From assembly GCF_001540865.1 (NCBI RefSeq), contig NC_033631.1:6046953-6110952 (forward strand): 64,000 nt of DNA, written 5' to 3'. Shown piece after piece: positions 57,615-64,000 of the stretch. The notes under the pieces were generated by a model. The model had not been told where the DNA came from. It ran no database searches and saw only the letters and a list, made by a program, of their open reading frames with translations. Numbering within the stretch: position 1 is the first letter of the stretch; every line of letters starts with the position of its first letter. The position numbers were made by a program, and so were the translations under genes. The stretch is from Ananas comosus. Taxonomy: Eukaryota > Streptophyta > Magnoliopsida > Poales > Bromeliaceae.

Positions 57615-59379
57615 CTGCAGCCTATGATATTAAACGTATTATATAAAAAAGCAAATTTTGCTAGATGATGAAGCATTTCTCGTTTCTATCCAACATCGAA
57701 ATATTAACCGACTCGAAGAGTTGCATATATGTACCTCTCTAAATGTCCAAGTTGACACACAGAAGAAACATATATATATACCAAGTTTGCTTTAAGTTTG
57801 TGTGTTTGTAGCATTAGCTACTCTGTTAAATGTCTTCTGCCATAGAAATATAGTTTTAGGCGAATGTCTCTTACTGGCTAGTGTATAACAACTGGGAATC
57901 CACAATCATTTTGTATGCAACTCTTTACATCATTTTTGTATTGTGAATGGCATATATATCTAGTAAAAGTTTTCTCTAGGATCTGATTAATTATCCCATA
58001 TCTTAATGCAATCATGTGAAATTTATGTGATTTTTAATAGACGATGCTAGATATAATAATGATTTATCTTATTAAGCTGTACTAATAGTTGGGTAGTTCA
58101 GCTTTTATTGTTTGGCTTTTGATTGACGGGTCAGATGAAGAGAAAAACAACATTTTTGCTTTTAAGAGAAAGACTATACTCAATTTCATATGCTCTGAAA
58201 GCACTATGAAATAATTTTGAAGCACTTTATTAGTTCATTATTGACCTGTACTTTGGTCAATGTCTAGGTTTGTTTAGTGTTGTTTTTTTTCATGATTTGC
58301 TATTTACTTTCTGATTTGATTATTTGTTGATGTAGGGTTTATGATTTTTCAACAAGGACTTTTGCCAGTTGTTACTTATCTGACCTTCATTTTTTTCCTT
58401 CTTAATTTCTGCAGTGTGTCGCATCACAACCGGATACTAGGATCCATTTCTTAAATGGTAATTGAGATATTCTATGCTTACTTAGTGAGCTTGCTTAGTT
58501 GGTGCTTTAGGTTGTTAAATGCTCCAAAGCATTTTAGAATGTTACTTTTACTCTTTTCATCATATTTCTTCTGTACTTGCCTATATTGTAGTATAAATAT
58601 GAAGGTCGTGTTGTTGTGATTCTTATTGACCAACTGCAATGCCACTATCAGACCGCATATTCTCCAATTCTTATTGACCAACTGCAATTCTTATTGACTT
58701 TACTACATAATCTTTCAATTTATTTGATTTAGAGCTCGATTTTCTATGTTAGTATTGTTCATAATTCACATGATGTCAGAGTAGCTTTTTCTTTTATCAC
58801 ATTATTTGCTATTTTCTGTTTTTTCTCCCTCAATTGTATGTAGCACTTGTTCTATCTAATTCATGCACTTTTAAAGAATAATATATATCACAGTTTTGAC
58901 AATTGTCTATTTTGTTAATAATCCATTAAATCAAAAATTCAAAAGGACAAATTGTTTGTGTATCCAACTATGCAAAAAATACTCCTACTTTTGTTGTATA
59001 TTGTTTAATTTAATAATTTGCTTTTCTCTCTTTTGTTTGTTGCAGGAAATGAATTGCTGCTGAAATAGGAGTTGAAGCATTTTTTTATCGTTTTTAAGTA
59101 TTTTCTATTTTCAAAGTTGAGAGAGTCAGGAATGATGTTGAACTGTATATCGAATATTATTACTCTATTGCTGTTGTGGATCAGAAGACAATTAGCCTTT
59201 TAAATTGATTTTGCTATTATTTTGTTTTTAAGCTGTTGTGGATCAGAAGACAATTAGCCTTTTAAATTATTGTTAAAAAAATAATTTTGTTTACTTTAAT
59301 ATTTTGCTTGTTATTTTGTATATGTTCTGTTTATAAAATATAAGCGGTATATTTTTATATTTAGTTTATTATATTTTTA
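57615..59379. other. Interior of CACTA 2 without a recognised gene
   Basis: AT-rich DNA. An exon-like piece with good borders, TTCTGCAG before and G|GTAATT after (58415-58459), reads CVASQPDTRIHFLN, but I do not recognise it. An imperfect direct repeat of about 46 bp (AAGCTGTTGTGGATCAGAAG) occurs at 59172-59277. Confidence 0.45.
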
Positions 59380-59892
59380 TTATTGGTGGCCATTTATCAC
59401 ACAGTTGGTGGCGACAAAAGGTTGCATTTTTATCTTCAAGTAAGGTGGCGACTGTAGTGGTTGCCACATAAGGTATACATTTGGTGGCAAAAATGTATTG
59501 CCACCTTATCTCCATAAAAGGTGGCGACTAATAAGGGCCACTAAAAAGTCATATTTGATGGCGACAAAATATCGCCACGCTATCTTTAATAAGATGGCGA
59601 CTAATAGTTGCCACTAAAAGTCAAATATCGCCACACTATCTTTAATAAGGTGGCGATAAAAAATGGCCACTAAAAGTCATATTTGGTGGCGACAAAATAT
59701 CGCCACGCTATTTTCAAAAAGGTGGCGATTTTTCATGCTTCGGCACAATTTTATTTAGCGGTAACACTTTCGGTGGCAGCTTATGGCGACTTTAAAAGTC
59801 GCCACCTTTTAACCTTTTGAAAAGGTGGCAACTTTTTATATATATGGTGGCAACATTACTCGCCACCAATATATAATATTCTTGTAGTGAGA

Positions 59893-61534
59893 GTAGTTCT
59901 ATCTATGTGCGTATCTGTTGACCTGGTTGGTCGATTCTTGTACTTCATATCAATGACTTGGTAGGTCGATACTTGTACTTCATATCAGTGACTTGGTAGG
60001 TCGATTCTTGTACTTCGTATCAGAGACTTGGTTGGTTGGTTCTCGTATCTCATACTTGTGACATATTTGGTCGGTTTCTTGACTTCTGTCGTTCGAAGAC
60101 CGTTGTGGTTGATGTACCCTAGAGGGGTTGGATTGTTGGCTAATGGCCGACGGTAGTTCTGGATTCTATTGATACACTCTGATGGCCTATTCGTCGATTC
60201 GTTATGCATATATCCTAGTTGACCTGAGTGGTCAGTCCTTGTGGTTCATTGAGCAGTATTTGTATACTTTTGAGAGGATGTTGATGTTGTTCCATCCTAG
60301 TTGACCTGAGTGGTCGGTTCTTGTGCTTCCTTACAGTTGATGACCTATACGGTCGATGAGCCCTGTGGGCAGGATTGTCGGTTGGTTGCCGACGTTTGGC
60401 CTTTGAGCATATCAGCATTAATTGCCCGACTCGTTCGCATTTCACGAACACCGGCGGTCTGATCCACCGCAAGGGGTGTTCTTTTTCGAAAAAGTGGTTG
60501 CAGGTGCCAACCCGTGAGCCCTAGAGGGGTTATATGCATGTTAGAGCGGCAATGATACTGTCGGGAGGTGTTGCGGTGCGAACCTCCACGGCACAGGCTT
60601 GAGGTTTGCGGTGCGGACCAACAGAGCAGATTCCAGATTGGGTATATTTGGTCTATACATCCGGTTGACGCATATGTCTATAGTAGTAGTCGTTGCATGC
60701 ATACTTACAGTTCTTGCTTTACAGTTGTCTTGCTACTATAGTAGATATCCATGTTTGCTTCCTGTTCTAGTTACAGTAGCGGTAGCCGTTTATTCTGTTA
60801 TGTTCTACTTCATTTTAGTTTATTGCTACTGCATTCAGTATATCTGCTCATTATCTTGTTTATCTCTTCATGATCCGATGAGTACTCTTTGCCTTCGTCG
60901 GCTTGCGGTACCCACTGGAAGGGGGAGACATGTTTACATGTTCTCACCCCCCACCATTTTTCAGGTTTTGCGGGCTGTGAGGGTTGAGACGAGACGTGAG
61001 AAACGTTTGTAGCGGTCGATAGAACTCCCGACCCAGGTTATTCGGTTTAGTATTTACCTTTATTTCTGTTGATATAACGTAGACGGTTTATATGGTTCAG
61101 TATTTTTTATCATATTTGAATATGTGGGTTTTCGTGAATGTAATAAAAGAACTTGTGGATTTTGTAAAAAATAAAAAATAGTTTTCTACCCCTCGTGGTA
61201 GCGTGTTTTTATAGGATAAGAGTTTCCGTGAGAAAAACAGTTTTAAAAGATTTTTCTGTGGATTTATGATTAAACATCGAATGCGAATCTGTGGTGGATG
61301 GTGTATGAATGTATAAATGATTAGATGTTGTATATTCATTTGTTGTGGTTGTATCCTGGTTACACTCTTGTACTTGTGCGACGCCGTGCAAATATAGGGG
61401 AGACTTTGTCCGTGTGAACAGTGGACTCCCCGTATTTGTGGCGGATCTGGCATACCCTGGGGTTAGGCTTTCAAAAAAAAATTTGTAGTCACTTCCGCTG
61501 TATTTTCAAACAAAGAGAGACCCGGGGCGTGACA
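59893..61534 (+). repeat. 3' LTR of copy D, second part
   Basis: The LTR resumes with GTAGTTCTATCTATGTGCG after the AGA duplication, matching 45625 onward of the 5' LTR, and ends GGGGCGTGACA. It shows the 35-bp-type repeats (59915-60075) and the hairpin-rich 3' end. Confidence 0.87.
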
Positions 61535-61953
61535 CCACCATAGCTCCACCATTGGAGCACCCCAAGGAGAGAGAAAGAGAAATCTAGAGAGAGAAAGAGG
61601 GTTTCTATTAGGTTGGAGAGGAGAGAAATGAGGGCTAATCCTCATTACACCCACACCTATACACTCATATATGGCATATTTGCACTAAGCCCCTCCAAAT
61701 TCCATCAATTCATAATAGCCCGAACTGGGCATTTTGCGCCTACGGGGTTTGGACCCTGCACAGGGTCTGGACCCCGAGAGCATCACTTTCAGCTTTTGAG
61801 CTGAAACTTCACCAGCCTGCTCTCCTGGGTCCATATACCCCATGCAAGTTGTTCCAAAGCTTTTGGAATTGCTAACGGACCGTTCCAACTCGTCTGCAAC
61901 CACACTTCGGTCAATTTGACGGAAGTTCGGTATAACTTATTAGGGACACGGTA
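61535..61953. repeat. Unclassified LTR-like remnant
   Basis: It starts CCACCATAGCTCC and is probably the continuation of 42614-42747 across copy D. It contains GA-rich leader-like text (61565-61600), an ATATATGG word and an imperfect repeat of GGGTTTGGACCCTGC and GGGTCTGGACCCC. No gene is seen. Confidence 0.45.
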
Positions 61954-63813
61954 TGTTACAAAAGAGCTCTCTCTCTCTAGGATCTCTCTCTCTCTCCAAG
62001 AGGTGGAAGCAAGGGAGAGGGTGGTAGAGAAGAAGACAAATGAGTGGAGCATCTTCCTCTTCTTCTTCTCTAGCACAAGGAAGGGAAAGCTTTTGAGGTA
62101 AGCTCCATGAGCTTCCATGGTAGAACCCTAGAAATTGGTTCAAATGCCCTAGAAATGGCTTTAGATGGATCTTTAGATGATATTAAGCTTGCTTTTGCTT
62201 ATCTCAAAGATCTAGAAGGTGTATGTTGCTATAGTGCAAAGTTAGGGCTCCAAATTGGGGCTTTTGTCATAGGTTGGTTTAAATATAAATTGACCTTGTA
62301 GAAACCAAATTGAAAGTATTTCTGACGCGTTGGGAGACTCGGTTCAAAAATCCGACGAGTCTACGTGAAGAAATTAAAGAAAAAGTCTAATTTGGCTTCG
62401 TTTTGCCGCAGGTGAGAGAATAGGCGGCTAAAAATTACGAAAATCGAACCGTAGCACCTTAGCAACCCTACGAGGTGGGTGGTGCTTTCCGAAATCCTCG
62501 AATTTCCTTATATGTCTAAAATATCATTTCTTGAGCATATGTGTATATTGAGCTTCATGCATTGTAGGGTGATTAAGAGCTTGTTGTTGCATGCTTTGAG
62601 TACAAATGCATATGAGATGATTGTAAACTATTGAGAACTTGTAAAACCCTATGTATGCATGAATGACGATAAGAACCTAGAAAAGGCAAAGAATCTAGTG
62701 ACATCGAGAACAAATGACATTATGACATCAATAGTAGAGTGACATTAATGAGTCAAGAATGCTAGTGTACAAGTGTTGCATTAATGAGTATTGAATGCTA
62801 GAGATAACGCATAGTGTAGCATTGGTGAGAACAATAAATGCAAGAACATCTAGATGTGTGTGGCATGAATGAGTATAAAGAATGCAAGAAAATGGCATAT
62901 GTGACATAGCATCCTTATAGTTAAGGATTGGATCATACTCACCTATAAGTCATGGCTTGAGGGCGGTCGCACCCCCTCGAGTGACGAGCTCCGGAGTAGT
63001 CATCACTGGGTTGTAGTGAGTATCTCCCCAGAGGACGGTCCCGTTGGGTTGTAGCGAGTATCTCCTCGATACTAGGGATTTGAGTTGGTGAGTCGTTTTA
63101 GGCGAAACCTACAGGTTAGCCGAGAGAATTGGGTAATGGACAATGAGATCTCGCATTCATTATGAGCATTCTATTTGAGCATCTTTATTGATTATATCTT
63201 GTTCAGGCATATTAGCTGCATTTGTATAGTTTGGTTACTATCTATCTATTATTCTTCTAATATGCCTGATTTAGACCTAGTGGGAAAGTCGACGAGGTCA
63301 GCGACCGAACTCACTGGGAACTTTGTTGTAGTTCTCACTCCACTATTTTTCACAGAGCCGGGACGGAGTGAGCCGGCCGACGATCGCGGTAAAGGTATCG
63401 CGCCATTGACAGTGACGACCCGAGATGGTTTTATACATGTTTAGTTCATACCCTCTTTATATCATCTTTTGTATTTGATGATCGTAGATGTATAAATGAT
63501 GTTTAAATGTAAAGGCTTATTTTGGAGATTATGTGATGTATAAAGAGAAGAAATGAATGAAAAGAATGTGAATGTAAGTGTTGAATGCATGTATATGATT
63601 AAAAGTTAATCATAGTACTTGTATGGATGCTTAGTCTAGAATCTTTCACTTTTCGCTATTGCTTGCCCTCGTGTAAGCCATGTATGTATGTTGTTTCCGC
63701 TTGTGCAATCTCTATACTTGATTTGTACTTATGTTGAGCCTTGGGCGGACAGGGAAGGTGTTGTCCGTTCCACGTCTGTTCGACGTGACCGAACCGACAA
63801 AATAGGCGGGCTC
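61954..63813 (+). repeat. Probable LTR of another Ty3-type element, 3'-truncated
   Basis: The segment starts near TGTTACAAAAGAG. It has a CT-rich leader (61965-62100), a GTAAGC donor-like site at 62098, a GCAG acceptor-like site near 62410, and repeated GGTTGTAG-GAGTATCTCC text (62990-63070). It ends GGGCTCGGGG, which would normally be followed by CGTGACA. The word TTCTCACTCCACTATTTTTCA (63331-63351) parallels TTCTCACCTCCCCCACTATT in the LARD LTRs. Short frames (for example 63175-63444) show no protein motif. The family assignment is tentative. Confidence 0.45.
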
Positions 63814-64000
63814 GGGGCCTAGGATCTATCTAGAGAATATCACACCTAGAAGGGGAGGGGGGGGGGTGAATAGGTATATAGCCCAAATTTACAAATCTCA
63901 CTGCAATAAAATTAAATGCGAAAAATAAAAATAGCACATCGAGATTTACATGGGAAACTCCAATTTGGAGAAAAACCTACGAGACCAACACGCGAAAACA
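63814..64000 (-). repeat. Copia LTR end, cut by window edge
   Basis: The text CTAGGATCTATCTAGAGAATA to CCAACACGCGAAAACA is homologous to the outer part of the Sirevirus-like LTRs at 30104 and 36658, in the same orientation. It contains an 11-base G run (about 63853-63863). It probably interrupts the preceding LTR before its last bases. Confidence 0.7.

Larger units (their letters stand above)
52590..59889. mobile_element. CACTA DNA transposon 2, non-autonomous, gene-capturing
   Basis: The element is exactly 7300 bp. It starts CACTACATGAAAAG, ends CTTGTAGTG, and is flanked by the 3-bp target duplication AGA (52587-52589 and 59890-59892), as expected for CACTA elements. Subterminal arrays of GTGGCGATAAAA/TTTTGCCAC-type words occupy 52590-53270 and 59380-59889. 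No transposase is found. The interior holds a HECT ubiquitin ligase exon, calmodulin-like exons on the opposite strand, a solo Copia LTR and AT-rich filler. The empty site is seen in the other LTR of copy D. Confidence 0.92.
42748..61534 (+). mobile_element. LARD-type LTR retrotransposon, copy D (complete, carrying a CACTA insertion)
   Basis: This is the most complete member of the family here. It has a 5' LTR at 42748-47275 (4528 bp), primer site TGGTATCAGAGCC at 47284, internal domain at 47276-49740 (2465 bp), polypurine tract at 49728-49737 and a 3' LTR at 49741-61534. The 3' LTR is split by CACTA 2, and removing that element and its duplication leaves 4491 bp. The flanking pentamers CCATC and CCACC are a plausible target duplication with one change. 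No retroelement protein is encoded. Confidence 0.87.

Noticed and set aside
63175..63444. 89-codon frame near the window end
   Set aside because: It lies in LTR-like DNA with no domain, and a single short frame is expected by chance.

Overview
This is repeat-dense nuclear DNA from a flowering plant. It contains LTR retrotransposons primed by tRNA-iMet, CACTA DNA transposons carrying plant gene fragments, and plant-type split exons. The very GC-rich first exon of one captured gene would suit a monocot, but nothing here fixes the species. I see no intact host gene, rRNA, tRNA or CRISPR. Almost everything is transposable element, nested in layers.

The dominant family is a non-autonomous LTR element of the LARD type (large retrotransposon derivative). 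Its LTRs are about 4.4-4.6 kb and start TGTAAGGACTG and end GGGGC(G/T)TGACA. Its internal domain is about 2.4 kb, has no gag or pol, and lies between a tRNA-iMet primer site (TGGTATCAGAGC) and a G-rich polypurine tract. Copy A covers 1-8344 (5' LTR cut by the window edge). A reversed LTR piece follows (8345-9173), then 25 N. A second A-like copy (9199-18209) is riddled with single-base indels and repeats copy A's own junctions, so it looks like unpolished or falsely duplicated assembly. The reversed LTR continues to 21308. Copy C covers 21309-30103 and copy D covers 42748-61534.

Copy C's 3' LTR is cut at 30103 by a minus-strand Sirevirus-like Copia element. That element has LTRs, a broken gag and a broken plant-transposon-associated ORF, but no protease, integrase or reverse transcriptase. 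Its 5' LTR is cut at 36882 by a CACTA transposon (36882-42613) that captured exons of a diacylglycerol kinase and an LRR receptor kinase. Copy D follows after 134 bp of unclassified sequence. A second CACTA (52590-59889, target duplication AGA) sits in copy D's 3' LTR. It carries a HECT E3 ligase exon, calmodulin-like exons on the other strand, and a solo Copia LTR with a perfect 5-bp duplication (GTTTA). From 61535 to the end there are LTR-like remnants of another Ty3-type element and a second Copia LTR.

The most interesting signal is in the noncoding LARD family. Its LTRs carry long RNA-type hairpins whose stems are kept between copies by paired or G-U changes (for example 5797-5857 with 23358-23418 and 44763-44823, and 5547-5595 with 23106-23154 and 44484-44534). 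They lie inside a candidate LTR intron of about 1.0 kb. This suggests the element has been selected as a structured, spliced RNA although it encodes no recognisable protein.
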